From Pseudooctadecabacter jejudonensis (GTDB lineage: Bacteria; Pseudomonadota; Alphaproteobacteria; Rhodobacterales; Rhodobacteraceae): a stretch of DNA of 64,000 bases. Below the pieces are notes generated by a model. That model had not been told where the DNA came from, did no database searches, and saw nothing but the letters and a program-made list of their open reading frames with translations. This document shows positions 27,146 through 36,804 of this stretch, in pieces (within the stretch, counting starts at the first letter, position 1; the number at the start of each line of letters is the position of its first letter). Position numbers and translations under genes: made by a program. Location of the stretch: positions 1 to 64,000 of the forward strand of contig NZ_FWFT01000003.1 in NCBI RefSeq assembly GCF_900172275.1. The letters are read 5' to 3'.

Positions 27146-29452
27146 ATGACCAATACAGCCACCACCAGATCACAGGGGCAGCGCATCGCGCTGCTCCTCG
27201 CCTTTGTGCTTGTATTGGTGGGCATGGTGAACACCCTGCCCGAAATTCCAGGTCTTCAAAATTGGGCGCGTGACCTGACGGGTGTCGCGTTTTTCCGGAT
27301 CTCCGGCTTTCCGACCGAATACCTGTTCCCGCCGCTTTTCATTCTGATGATGGTGGTCGTGGCCCTTGACGCGAGCCTGTATCGAAGCTGGCGCGACACC
27401 CGCCCCAAACGGGCGTGGCTGGGGGCCGCGCTGGATGTGGGCCTTGTTGCGGCGGCGATTCTGGGCGCATTGGGTTATTGGATCGAAAGCGATTCCGTCT
27501 GCCTGATCGACCAGATCACCGGCGAACGCGCGCGCCTGATCGAAGACGCCATGGCGCGGTCAGAAGGCCTGATCCCAGGCCTCACGCTGGAGGCGGAGGT
27601 GCCCGCCTGTCAGGCACGCCTTGGGGTCTGGGCCTTGCCGCTCCTGTTCAGCATCATCGTGCTGTTTTTCCTCTACAACATTCGGGTTTGGGGCCTGCCG
27701 CTCGTCATCGTGGCCAGTGTGGTCGTGTTCTACACCGTGGCAACGGCGCTGGTCTGGGTGTTTGGGCTAAGCGACAATAATTTCCTTCTGACAAAGCTGG
27801 GCGCAGACGGCGGTGATGCCCTGTCGGCAGCTGTGCAAAAAGCCACGAATGTCTTCATCACACCCGATGGGTTCATGGGCCGCTTCATGGACATCATCAT
27901 CAACCAAGTCTTTCCGTATGTGGTGTTGGGGGCGCTCTTTGGCTCCTCTGCGGGGGGCACCTCGCTGATCAAACTGGCCGTGCGGGCGACCCGCAACCTA
28001 CGCGGGGGGCCTGCCCATGCGGCCATTGTCTCATCCGCGATGTTCGGGACCATCACGGGCGGGCCTGTCACGAACGTGTTGTCCACCGGTCGGCTGACCA
28101 TTCCGATGATGCGGCGCAACGGATTTTCGCCGCAATTTGCTGGCGGGGTCGAGGCGGCGGCGTCCTCAGGCGGGCAGATCATGCCGCCGGTGATGGGCAT
28201 CGCGGCCTTCGTCCTCGTGGCGCTGACCGCTGTGCCCTATACCAAAGTGATCACGGCGGCCTTCATTCCGGCCATGGCGTTCTTCTTTTCTATCTTCCTT
28301 GCGGTGATGTTTCAGGCCCGCCGTGAAAAGGTCGAACCTATGCGGGACATCCCCGAAGACCTGATCATGGGACGTCAGGATTGGCGCAACCTGTGGATCA
28401 TCTTCCTGCCCATCCTGACCATCTTGTTCCTGCTTTTGGGCAACAAGGATGCCATCAGCCAAAGCTGGTTTGCGGCGCTGCTCCCGCAGTTCGTTGTGCA
28501 AACAATCGTCAACGCGGCGGGCGATGCGGTCTCGGCGGGCTGGTGGGCCGTCGCGGTGCTTTTGCCGCTGATGTTTCTTGATCCAGAGACCCGCGCAAAG
28601 CCTGCCAAACTTTTTGTCGCCCTCGGCGAAGGCGGCATCCTGATCTCACGCCTCTTCCTGCTGCTCTTTGCGGTGTCGATCATCGCGGCCTTCCTCAACG
28701 AAAGTGGTCTGACGGGCGAGCTGACACGGGCGGTGACGACATGGTTGGCGCAGGTGACGTCGATCACGATGCTTGGCTTTGAAATCCCGATCGTGGGCGG
28801 CGTCTACCTGATGCTGGCGCTGGTCTGCGCGATGCTCTGCGCAATCCTGTTGGGTATGGGGATGCCCACGGTTCCGGCCTATGTGAACGTGGCGCTTTTG
28901 CTGGGCCCGCTTTTGTCCCAGCTTGGCGTCAGTTTCTTCACCGCCAATATGTTTGTGTTTTATTTCGCTGTCGCCTCGGCCATCACCCCGCCCGTCGCTG
29001 TGGCGGCGTTTGCCGCCGCCTCAATCACCCGAAGCGAGCCGATGCGCACTGCCGTGTCCGCCGTGCGGGTGGGCATCGTGATGTTCACCATCCCCTTCGT
29101 TTTCGCCTGGTACCCCGAGCTGTTGTTGATTCCAGAGGCCGTGACAATCACCGATGAAAACGGGCGGCGTGTCTTTATGGACGGATACTCGGAAGACACC
29201 GATTTCGTCTCGCTCTCACTCTTGCTGTGCCGCCTCCTAGCCGCGCTCTATCTCATCGCCTCGGCATTGGCTGGTTTTGATCGCGCGTCTCTGAAGCAAT
29301 GGGAAGTGTTCCTACGCATTGTCGCGGCCCTACTCATCCTTTGGAAAGCACCTGTGGTAATTGGGGTGGGTGTGGCGCTCACTATTCTGTTGATCTCAAA
29401 ACATTATATTATGACCTCCAAAGCCGACAGGGGGTCGCGGAACAGCGCTTAG
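27146..29452 (+). CDS. TRAP transporter fused permease (4TM plus 12TM)
   Basis: From ATG 27146 the protein has 768 residues with roughly 18 hydrophobic segments. The N-terminal part corresponds to the small DctQ-like subunit; the rest is the DctM-type channel with GGPAHAAIVSSAMFGTITGG, GGVEAAASSGGQIMPPVMG and GMGMPTVPAYVNVALLLGP, signatures of TAXI-linked fused permeases. It uses the sodium or proton gradient. It is the last gene before the low-GC integrase scar. Confidence 0.9.
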   Translation: MTNTATTRSQGQRIALLLAFVLVLVGMVNTLPEIPGLQNWARDLTGVAFFRISGFPTEYLFPPLFILMMVVVALDASLYRSWRDTRPKRAWLGAALDVGLVAAAILGALGYWIESDSVCLIDQITGERARLIEDAMARSEGLIPGLTLEAEVPACQARLGVWALPLLFSIIVLFFLYNIRVWGLPLVIVASVVVFYTVATALVWVFGLSDNNFLLTKLGADGGDALSAAVQKATNVFITPDGFMGRFMDIIINQVFPYVVLGALFGSSAGGTSLIKLAVRATRNLRGGPAHAAIVSSAMFGTITGGPVTNVLSTGRLTIPMMRRNGFSPQFAGGVEAAASSGGQIMPPVMGIAAFVLVALTAVPYTKVITAAFIPAMAFFFSIFLAVMFQARREKVEPMRDIPEDLIMGRQDWRNLWIIFLPILTILFLLLGNKDAISQSWFAALLPQFVVQTIVNAAGDAVSAGWWAVAVLLPLMFLDPETRAKPAKLFVALGEGGILISRLFLLLFAVSIIAAFLNESGLTGELTRAVTTWLAQVTSITMLGFEIPIVGGVYLMLALVCAMLCAILLGMGMPTVPAYVNVALLLGPLLSQLGVSFFTANMFVFYFAVASAITPPVAVAAFAAASITRSEPMRTAVSAVRVGIVMFTIPFVFAWYPELLLIPEAVTITDENGRRVFMDGYSEDTDFVSLSLLLCRLLAALYLIASALAGFDRASLKQWEVFLRIVAALLILWKAPVVIGVGVALTILLISKHYIMTSKADRGSRNSA

Positions 29453-29659
29453 CAGACAATCGTGCAACTTGCAGCATCTGGTAAAATGGGCTCACAACTG
29501 CCTTCCGATGCATCGCAGCATTAGATCCGATGTAGGATCAAACGGCGACGGGAACGGCCCAAACCAGTCGTCCACCTTCTGGTCTGGATGCTGCACTCGC
29601 AGCTCGAATACCGGACATTCGCTGCATCACTGAATCTTCAGAATGTCTCCGGCCGCTGA

Positions 29660-30481
29660 TCACACCGCGCGGGTCGATTGATGATCTACTAGGACAGACG
29701 GACGCATAGGAACCAAGTCGCTCTGATTGCTGACAACAACTCTGCCATTCTCGCCTATGCCCAGCGTAATTCTTTTGGCTACTCCTGAACCTGAAACAGG
29801 GACCTTTCTACTAATCAAGTCTGCCAAGGCTGGGTCTTCAACAGCGCAGATCACTTGTTTGCCTTCTGAAACTAGTTTTCCAAGCAACTCTGCGAGATGT
29901 ACGCTTCTAAAGTCATCAATATGTTGTACGGGGTCGTCCAGCAGAATTGACGACCATCGGCTCCAAGCCATCGAAAAGTTGACTGCGATCAGGAAGGCGA
30001 GTCCAGTTGCTCGTCGCTGTCCGCTCGAATATACGAATCGCGAATTTATATCATCTCCAACACTAAAACTTAGATGGCGCCTAAGTTCTCCCCGAATCTT
30101 GTACTTGATATCTTGAAAGTTTGGGTGTGGTCGCAAGCGTGCATAAAGCTCTGTAATTAGGGGTAGAATCCTATCAAGTCTCTGATTCAGTGCGTCGTTA
30201 GATGCTTTCCGAACCGAGTCATGCAGTTCTTTTGCGTCAGCTTCCTTCTGCCGCGTTCGTGACAACGTACGCTCTGCCTCACGATCCCGTTCGTGTTCTT
30301 TTGCGTAGGCGTTCGAAGCGCGCTCCAAAGAAGTCGCAAGACGGCTCATGTCCAATTCAGGAAGCACAGTTCTCAGTCTCTCAACCTGACTGCTGAGCTG
30401 TTCCAATTCGGTCTGTAGAACCATTCGATCAGTATCAGAAGAGAAACCGAGTTCTTCAATTGCTTTGGTCGAGGCGGCTAC
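29660..30481 (-). pseudogene. C-terminal fragment of an SMC/RecN-like ATPase, fused in frame to an integrase fragment
   Basis: The open frame 29660-30730 changes identity near 30481. The downstream part (about 270 residues) has a coiled-coil stretch rich in Glu/Arg (LQTELEQLSSQVERLRTVL to DAKELHDSVRKASND), then an ABC-type signature SSGQRRATGLAFLIAVNF and a Walker B SILLDDPVQHIDDF followed by ICAVEDPALADLI. This is the C-terminal half of an SMC-like ATPase of the kind found in island-borne defence or repair modules. The Walker A half is absent, so it is a remnant. Base composition is lower in GC than the flanks. Confidence 0.65.
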
Positions 30482-31642
30482 ACCGGCCGGCAACAGCCTG
30501 TCTTCAAAGCTGTGGCGCAGGGAATACATCACATGTCTGTCGCTTTCCATCAGACCATTCGCCCGCAGGTATTTGTTTACGGTCGCGGACAAGGTGGCGT
30601 CACTGTCTCGGTACGTCGGGAAACCGTTCGGAAAGGCGCGCATCGCATCAAAGCTCACCCCAACCAGCGGAATGACCCGTGTCGAGTTCTTGTTCTTGAT
30701 AGCACGCCCCTCGCGGGGCTTGATGATCATGTGGGGGATGTCGGCCTCTAGTCAGAATTGATCCGGTGCTGCACAGGCCGCCTCGGACGGGCGATAGCCG
30801 GTGTTGATCATCCCCAACAGAATGGCCCGCGCCTCTGCGTTCAGCGACATCAATGCGTCTGGCGCCAGTAGCTTTTTGCGGATCCAGTCATCGCTAAACG
30901 GCGGGCGTTCCGACTTTTCGCCGTCTTTGAAAGCCAGGCCATCCAGCGGAAGATCCTGCCCCAACCGCTTCATCTTGTTCACGGTTTTCAGAACCTCACC
31001 CAGATGAATCAGATCCTTGTTCGCGCTGTTCGCGGTCAGCCCGCCCGTCTCGATCCGCTCTTGCCAGTAGCTTCGGAACTCCAGCATGTCGTCAGCGGTG
31101 ATCTCATTCATCGGCTTGTCGCCGACGATGCTCACAAAATTCCGGACAGCCTTCTTGCGTGGGTTCTCCCACCGCCGTTTCTGGTCGTCGCTTTTGCCGA
31201 ACGTCCTGTCCTTGGCCAGTGTCCAATAGGCCTCCAGTGCCTGTGTCACGGTCAATGCCGGAGGTTTCTTGGTCCCCAGAACAGCTGCGGCGTCCACCGG
31301 GTCGGGCGTCTGATTGCGATTGGCGATCGCCTCAATCCGCTCCAGCAGACTGTTGATCGGCAGCTTCACCACCTGATCCAGCGGCATGTACCGCACGCCC
31401 TAGGCGGCCGCCAAATCCTGGACGGCTTCATAATGCTTCACCGCATCGGGATCATTTCCGGACAAACGCGCCGTCCATGCGGCCACCTGTTCGGCCCACA
31501 CCGCAGATGCTTTCTGATCAGCCAACCTGCGAGAATCCGTTTTCAGACTGATCCAGATCTCATTCCGGGATTCGACCTGCTGAAATTCCACAGGCACACG
31601 GCGGCGCAGACACCACTGATTTCCTCTCTTGATCACAGACAT
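30482..31642 (-). pseudogene. Tyrosine-recombinase (phage/island integrase) remnant with two in-frame stops
   Basis: The gene would start at ATG 31642 (MSVIKRGNQWCLRRRVPVEF, a DUF6538-type N-terminus), 146 bases from the tRNA-Ser 3' end. It is stopped by TAG at 31400-31402, resumes in the same frame (GVRYMPLDQVVKLPINSLLER ... INTGYRPSEAACAAPDQF), is stopped again by TGA at 30752-30754, and continues with LEADIPH, IKPREGRAIKNKNSTRVIPL and YSLRHSFEDRLL near 30490. The final catalytic tyrosine block is replaced by the ATPase fragment. Two nonsense codons plus a 3' truncation make it inactive. Confidence 0.88.
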
Positions 31643-31787
31643 AACGCACCCCGCTTTGGCCCTGCTGTGTAGCAGTTTGTGTGGCAATTTGAGGGTGTTC
31701 GATTGGCCCATACACTATACAAAACACCCCCTCGAGGGCTAAGTACTCGTAAAATATGGGCATTCAAGGTTTGGTCGAGTTTGATCA

Positions 31788-31877
31788 TGGCGGAGGCTCA
31801 GGGATTCGAACCCTGGGAGGACTTTCACCCTCGTCGGTTTTCAAGACCGGTGCATTCGACCACTCTGCCAAGCCTCC
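31788..31877 (-). tRNA. tRNA-Ser(TGA)
   Basis: On the minus strand the acceptor GGAGGCT pairs with AGCCTCC, followed by discriminator G and an encoded CCA. The anticodon loop CTTGAAA gives TGA, and a long variable arm (ACGAGGGTGAAAGTCCTC) is as expected for serine. The T arm reads CAGGGTTCGAATCCCTG. Length is 90. Its 3' side adjoins an integrase remnant, the standard picture of an island insertion target. Confidence 0.96.
31789..31801 (-). repeat. tRNA-Ser 3'-end att copy
   Basis: GGCGGAGGCTCAG, identical to 23338-23350. It covers the acceptor 3' strand, the discriminator and CC of the tRNA. Confidence 0.55.
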
Positions 31878-32108
31878 GCTGCGGGTAGCTTTACGCGGGC
31901 GAAATTGATTCTGAAAGGTCCTAGCGCGCGGTTTGTCACACCATTGTGCTGTGGGGTTTTCCGCCGAAACGCCGTGCAAACCCTTTCAAACGAACGACTG
32001 TGGCGCTAGTGTTCCACAAAAGCCCCGCGATGACGGGGTGTTGAGATATTGAAAAACCCGCAAAGGGCAGCGTGACCGGACAAACCGGCACAAAAGTGAG
32101 GGCGAATT

Positions 32109-33005
32109 ATGTCGGGCAAGACATTAGGATCATTCAGAAAATTTGGCGTGCCACTGGCAGTGACGTCTATGCTGGTTCTGACCGCATGTGATGAAAACGG
32201 GGAATTTGCTTTCCCCACCTTGGGCCAGGCGGCCGCAAATGACACTGGCGTCACCACGTCACAAAGCGTCGAATTGGTGGAACGCGACGTCGAAGCGCCT
32301 GACGCGTTTCAAGTGACCGAAGCGGGGTTGTGGGACGGGCGGCCGTCCTTGGGCGGTGTCTGGGTGGCCCATCCGGATGTGTCCGAACCCGAACGCGTGA
32401 TCATCCGCAATCAGGCCAACGGCACCTTCGTCATCGGGGCCTTGTTCCGACGTGAACGTGAGAATCCGGGCCCATCGCTGCAGGTGTCGTCTGACGCGGC
32501 TGCGGCGCTGGAGATGCTGGCCGGCGCGCCGGCCACGTTGCAGGTCACAGCCTTGCGCCGCGAAGAGGTCGCCCCTGCGCCCGAGGCACAGCCGACGTCG
32601 AGTTTTGAGGCCCCAACAGACATCACCGCGACCCCCATCGAAAGTGCGCCGCTTGATGCACCCGACGCCTTGGCCGGGGCGGCCGCCGCGATCGACGCGG
32701 CAGAAGCCGCAGTACCCGCAGTTGCCCCGACATCTGCACCAGCCCCTGCCCCTGCAGCGACACCCGCCACCCTTGCAAAGCCGTTCATCCAGCTTGGCAT
32801 CTTCTCGGTTGAGGCCAACGCCACAGGCACCGCAGACCGGATGCGCGCAAACGGCATCGTGCCAACCGTTCTTGAACAAACCAGTCAGGGCCGTACCTTC
32901 TTTCGTGTGATCGTAGGCCCTGCCACGTCCGAGGCCGAGCGCGCTGAATTGCTCCGTCAAGTCAAGGCGCAGGGGTTTGAGGACGCCTATTTCGTAACCA
33001 ACTAG
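32109..33005 (+). CDS. SPOR-domain lipoprotein
   Basis: 298 residues. The N-terminus ends in a lipobox LTAC with Cys27. The middle is rich in Ala and Pro (about 150-220, a flexible linker), and the C-terminus is a SPOR domain (PFIQLGIFSVEANATGTADRM, TFFRVIVGPATSEAERAELL), which binds denuded septal peptidoglycan. It sits 19 bases before a D,D-carboxypeptidase gene, an arrangement seen in Rhodobacterales, so both likely act in cell-wall maturation. It may be a diverged RlpA relative, but I see no RlpA catalytic domain. Confidence 0.8.
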   Translation: MSGKTLGSFRKFGVPLAVTSMLVLTACDENGEFAFPTLGQAAANDTGVTTSQSVELVERDVEAPDAFQVTEAGLWDGRPSLGGVWVAHPDVSEPERVIIRNQANGTFVIGALFRRERENPGPSLQVSSDAAAALEMLAGAPATLQVTALRREEVAPAPEAQPTSSFEAPTDITATPIESAPLDAPDALAGAAAAIDAAEAAVPAVAPTSAPAPAPAATPATLAKPFIQLGIFSVEANATGTADRMRANGIVPTVLEQTSQGRTFFRVIVGPATSEAERAELLRQVKAQGFEDAYFVTN

Positions 33006-33024
33006 ACCTGAACGCGAGGTTTGA

Positions 33025-34209
33025 ATGCTCCGCCATCTAGCTGCCCCCATTGCTGCCCTTGCCCTGTCTTTGGGCGCGGCCACATCCCCTCTGGCCCAAG
33101 GGTTCGACACCCGCGCAACGGCCGCCTACGTCATTGATCAGACAACGGGCACCGTCTTGTTGTCCAAAAACGCGGATGAGCCTTTGCCGCCCGCGTCCAT
33201 GTCCAAGTTGATGACCGTCTATATGGCCTTCGATGCAATCGCCACGGGGCGGCTGTCGGTGGATGAAGAATTGCCCGTGTCGCAGCACTGCTTTGAATAC
33301 ACCGGCTCCACCATGTTTTTGAACGTCAACGACCGCGTGCGCGTCGAAGACCTGTTGCGCGGGATCATCGTGTTGTCGGGCAACGACGCATCCTGTGTGA
33401 TCGCAGAGGGTCTTGCGGGCACCGAAACGGCTTTCGCCAATCAGATGACGGTCAAGGCGCGTGACCTAGGAATGATGAATTCCACCTTCGCCAATTCCAA
33501 CGGCTGGCCTGCGGTGGGGCACCGGATGTCCATGCGTGACATCGGGATCCTGTCGGATCGTTTGATCACGGATTTCCCGACGTTTTATCCGCTCTTTGCG
33601 GAACAGCAATTCGACTATGATGGCGAACATCCCGCCAACGTGCGCAACCGTAATCCGCTGTTGGGTTTGGGCATCGGTGCCGACGGTCTGAAAACGGGCC
33701 ACACGCAAGAGGCGGGCTACGGCCTCGCGGGGTCGGCCAAACAGGGCGACCGGCGCGTGATCTTTGTGATCACCGGCCTCGACAGCGCACAGGCGCGGGC
33801 CGAAGAAAGCCAACGCATCGTAAACTGGGCGTTCCGCCAATTCGCCCAGCGTGATCTGGGCACCAGCGGCACCCAAATCGCGGAAGCCGACGTCTGGATG
33901 GGCGAACAGATGACCGTGGGTCTGACATTGGCCGAAGACCTGTCCTTGCTCGTGCCCAACACGGGCAGCACCGAAATTGACGCGGAAGCCGTGTTCAACG
34001 CCCCGATTGAAGCCCCGATTGCCGCGGGCGATGAGTTGGGTGAGCTTGTGATCCGTTTGGAAAACCTGCCTGAGACGCGCGTGCCCCTGATTGCGGCGGC
34101 AGACGTGGCGCGTGGTGGGTTCAACACCCGTCTGCGCACCACGGCTGAGATTTTGGCCGCCCGCATCATGGCCGATGACGCCCCTCAAGCCCAGGCCGCG
34201 GCGGAGTAG
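33025..34209 (+). CDS. dacC: D-alanyl-D-alanine carboxypeptidase (class C low-mass PBP)
   Basis: 394 residues with a signal peptide and all three penicillin-binding motifs: Ser58-x-x-Lys61 (PPASMSKLM), Ser118-Gly-Asn120 (VLSGNDAS) and Lys223-Thr-Gly (GLKTGHTQEAG). The C-terminal PBP5-type domain follows (MTVGLTLAEDLSLLVPN). It trims the terminal D-Ala from peptidoglycan in the periplasm. It follows the SPOR lipoprotein gene and precedes tmk by three bases. The exact paralogue name is not certain. Confidence 0.9.
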   Translation: MLRHLAAPIAALALSLGAATSPLAQGFDTRATAAYVIDQTTGTVLLSKNADEPLPPASMSKLMTVYMAFDAIATGRLSVDEELPVSQHCFEYTGSTMFLNVNDRVRVEDLLRGIIVLSGNDASCVIAEGLAGTETAFANQMTVKARDLGMMNSTFANSNGWPAVGHRMSMRDIGILSDRLITDFPTFYPLFAEQQFDYDGEHPANVRNRNPLLGLGIGADGLKTGHTQEAGYGLAGSAKQGDRRVIFVITGLDSAQARAEESQRIVNWAFRQFAQRDLGTSGTQIAEADVWMGEQMTVGLTLAEDLSLLVPNTGSTEIDAEAVFNAPIEAPIAAGDELGELVIRLENLPETRVPLIAAADVARGGFNTRLRTTAEILAARIMADDAPQAQAAAE

Positions 34210-34212
34210 ACC

Positions 34213-34863
34213 GTGACACCCGGCGCAGGCAATGGCCCCTCCGGCCTTTTCATTTCGTTCGAAGGGATCGACGGGTCGGGCAAATCCACCCAATCGCGCC
34301 TTTTGGCTGAAAAATACGACGGCGCCTTGCACACCCGAGAACCAGGCGGCAGTGCCGGGGCCGAAGAAATTCGGGCGCTTTTGTTAACGGGCGATCCAGA
34401 CCGGTGGTCGGCCGAGACGGAAATTCTACTTTTCACCGCGGCCCGTCGCGATCATCTGGAAAAGACGATCCAACCGGCGTTGGACGCCGGACGCATCGTC
34501 ATTTGCGACCGCTTTGCCGACAGCACCCGTGTCTATCAGGGCGCCACACGCGGCGATCTGCGGGCCACCGTGGACACCCTGCACGGTTTGATGATCGGCC
34601 GCGAACCGGATCTGACATTCATCATCGACATGGACCCTGAAACAGCCCTGACCCGTGGACTGGCCCGTAAATCTGGCGAAGATCGGTTTGAGGACATGGG
34701 GCTCGCGTTTCAGGAAACCCTGCGCCACGGGTTCCTCAGCCTCGCCCACGCGCACCCCGATCGCTGCATCCTGATCGACGGCAACCGCGACACCGCCGCG
34801 ATCGCCGCCGAAATCGCAGCCCATGTGGCCGACCGCGCACGCCATCTTGCGGACGCCTTCTGA
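34213..34863 (+). CDS. tmk: Thymidylate kinase
   Basis: The start is GTG at 34213. The 216-residue enzyme has the P-loop FEGIDGSGKST (16-26), the substrate DRx motif ICDRFADSTRVYQG and EPGGS. It phosphorylates dTMP to dTDP. It overlaps holB by one base; tmk-holB-tatD is a widely conserved gene order. Confidence 0.95.
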   Translation: MTPGAGNGPSGLFISFEGIDGSGKSTQSRLLAEKYDGALHTREPGGSAGAEEIRALLLTGDPDRWSAETEILLFTAARRDHLEKTIQPALDAGRIVICDRFADSTRVYQGATRGDLRATVDTLHGLMIGREPDLTFIIDMDPETALTRGLARKSGEDRFEDMGLAFQETLRHGFLSLAHAHPDRCILIDGNRDTAAIAAEIAAHVADRARHLADAF

Positions 34864-35993
34864 TGGCGACGCCCCCCGAAGACCGCCCCCTGCCCGACCA
34901 GATCGAGGGCGCACCGCATCCGTCAGAAACCCAGGCCCTGATCGGTCAATCACGGGCCGAAGCCGATTTTCTCGAAGCCTTCGCCACAGGTCGCCTGCAT
35001 TCCGGCTGGCTGATCACGGGGCCCAAGGGCGTGGGCAAAGCCACCCTGGCATGGCGAATGGCCGCCTTTTTGCTGTCCCAACCCCTCACGCCAGAGGACG
35101 ATATGTTCGGTGCCCCGCCCCCACCGACGTCTTTGGAAGTGGACAATGAACACCCCGATATGCGCCTGATCCGGTCTGGCGCACACCCGCGTTTGTTCAC
35201 GCTGCGACGATCGTGGAATGAAAAGGCAGACAAGTTGAACACCGTCATTACTGTCGATGATGTGCGCAAGCTGAAGAGTTTCTTTGGCATGTCTGCGACC
35301 GACGGTGGCCGTCGCATCGTGATCGTGGACCCCGCCGATGAGATGAACGTCAACGCTGCCAACGCGATCCTAAAACTGCTGGAAGAACCGCCAGCCGATG
35401 CAGTGATCTTGCTGATATCGCACGCGCCCTCACGTCTTTTGCCCACCATCCGGTCCCGCTGCCGCGAGTTGCGCTGCGGGCTGCTGTCAGCCCCTGAGAT
35501 GGCCACGGCCATGGCGCAGGCAGGCGTTCAGACGGACGCGAGCGAGGCGTTGGCTGCCCTTTCAGGTGGGTCCGTGGGCGAGGCAATCCGCCTGACCAAC
35601 CTTGATGGCATCACGCTCTACTCGGATCTCGTATCGCTCATGTCTGGCCTGCCCATGATCGACCGCCCCCGCGCGCTGGCCATGGCCGACAAATGCGTCG
35701 GCAAAGCAGGGGCCACGCGGTTTGAACTCACCCTCGACCTGATCGACCAATTCCTCGCCCGCGCCGCCCGTGCAGGCCTGCAGGGCCCACCAGCGGTGCA
35801 AGCGGCGCAAGGCGAGGCGCTGCTGCTGACCAAACTCAGCCCCGATGACCGCGCCGCGCGCCGATGGGCACAGCTCGCCCAATTGGTATCGGACCGCACC
35901 CGCCACGGTCGGGCCGTCAATCTTGACCCTGCTGCATTGGTCCTAGATACGCTATTTAAGATCGAAGAGGCCGCGCTTGAGGTGGCCGCCTGA
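34863..35993 (+). CDS. holB: DNA polymerase III delta-prime subunit
   Basis: 376 residues of the clamp-loader AAA+ family. It shows LITGPKGVGKATLAWRMA near the N-terminus, the segment VIVDPADEMNVNAANAILKLLEEPP and the SRC-like sensor TIRSRCRELRCG. It is a non-motor subunit of the sliding-clamp loader. It starts on the last base of the tmk stop. Confidence 0.93.
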   Translation: MATPPEDRPLPDQIEGAPHPSETQALIGQSRAEADFLEAFATGRLHSGWLITGPKGVGKATLAWRMAAFLLSQPLTPEDDMFGAPPPPTSLEVDNEHPDMRLIRSGAHPRLFTLRRSWNEKADKLNTVITVDDVRKLKSFFGMSATDGGRRIVIVDPADEMNVNAANAILKLLEEPPADAVILLISHAPSRLLPTIRSRCRELRCGLLSAPEMATAMAQAGVQTDASEALAALSGGSVGEAIRLTNLDGITLYSDLVSLMSGLPMIDRPRALAMADKCVGKAGATRFELTLDLIDQFLARAARAGLQGPPAVQAAQGEALLLTKLSPDDRAARRWAQLAQLVSDRTRHGRAVNLDPAALVLDTLFKIEEAALEVAA

Positions 35994-36006
35994 ACCAGAG
36001 GCTGAA

Positions 36007-36804
36007 ATGACCACGCCACAGATTGTCGACAGCCACTGTCACCTCGATTTTCCCGACTTTGACGCTGAACGCAGCGATGTGATTGACCGCGCCGTCGCCG
36101 CAGGGGTAACGCGCATGGTCACCATCTGCACCAAACTGCGGCTTGAGCCTCAGGTCCGCGCCATCGCCGAAGCCCATGATCCGGTGTTCTATGCCGCAGG
36201 CACCCATCCCATGTCCGCCGCCGATGAACCCCTCGCCACGGCCGAGGACCTCATCGCGCTGTCTGGCCATCCCAAATTCGTTGGCATCGGCGAAAGCGGG
36301 CTGGATTACCACTACACCGCCGAGACTGCGGAGGTACAAAAAACCTCCCTCAAGGTGCATATCGAGGCCGCACAAGAAACCGGCCTGCCACTTATCATCC
36401 ACAACCGCGCATCAGACGAGGACATGATCAACATCCTCAGCGCAGGCATGAAGGCTCAGCCGTTTTCGTGTGTCATGCACTGCTTTTCCAGCAGCGCCAA
36501 ACTGGCAAATGCAGCAATCGAAATGGGGTTCTACCTAAGCATGTCGGGCATTGCTGCCTTCCCCAAAAGCACCGACCTGCGGGACATCTTCGCACGTGCG
36601 CCGGTGGACCGGATTCTAGTTGAAACCGACAGCCCCTATCTGGCCCCGCCGCCACACCGCGGCAAACGCAATGAACCGGCCTACACGGCCCATACCGCCC
36701 AAGTGGGCGCAGACACGTTTGGGATGTCTTATGCCGACTTCGCCGCCCAAACGACCGCAAACTTTGACCGCCTTTTTACCAAAGCTGCGAGGTGGGGCGC
36801 ATGA
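36007..36804 (+). CDS. TatD-family metal-dependent hydrolase
   Basis: From ATG 36007 the protein has 265 residues. The metal ligands appear in VDSHCHLDFPDFD, the catalytic Glu in IGESGLDYHY, the histidines in LPLIIHNRASDED and CVMHCFS, and the Asp in VETDSPYLAP. TatD enzymes are Mg-dependent 3'-5' DNA exonucleases or deoxyribonucleases. It overlaps the next gene by four bases (ATGA). Confidence 0.92.
   Translation: MTTPQIVDSHCHLDFPDFDAERSDVIDRAVAAGVTRMVTICTKLRLEPQVRAIAEAHDPVFYAAGTHPMSAADEPLATAEDLIALSGHPKFVGIGESGLDYHYTAETAEVQKTSLKVHIEAAQETGLPLIIHNRASDEDMINILSAGMKAQPFSCVMHCFSSSAKLANAAIEMGFYLSMSGIAAFPKSTDLRDIFARAPVDRILVETDSPYLAPPPHRGKRNEPAYTAHTAQVGADTFGMSYADFAAQTTANFDRLFTKAARWGA

Noticed and set aside
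30752-31402. Recoded stop codons (TGA/TAG readthrough) in the integrase
   Set aside because: The gene also lacks its 3' catalytic part and no recoding signal is seen, so ordinary nonsense mutations are simpler.
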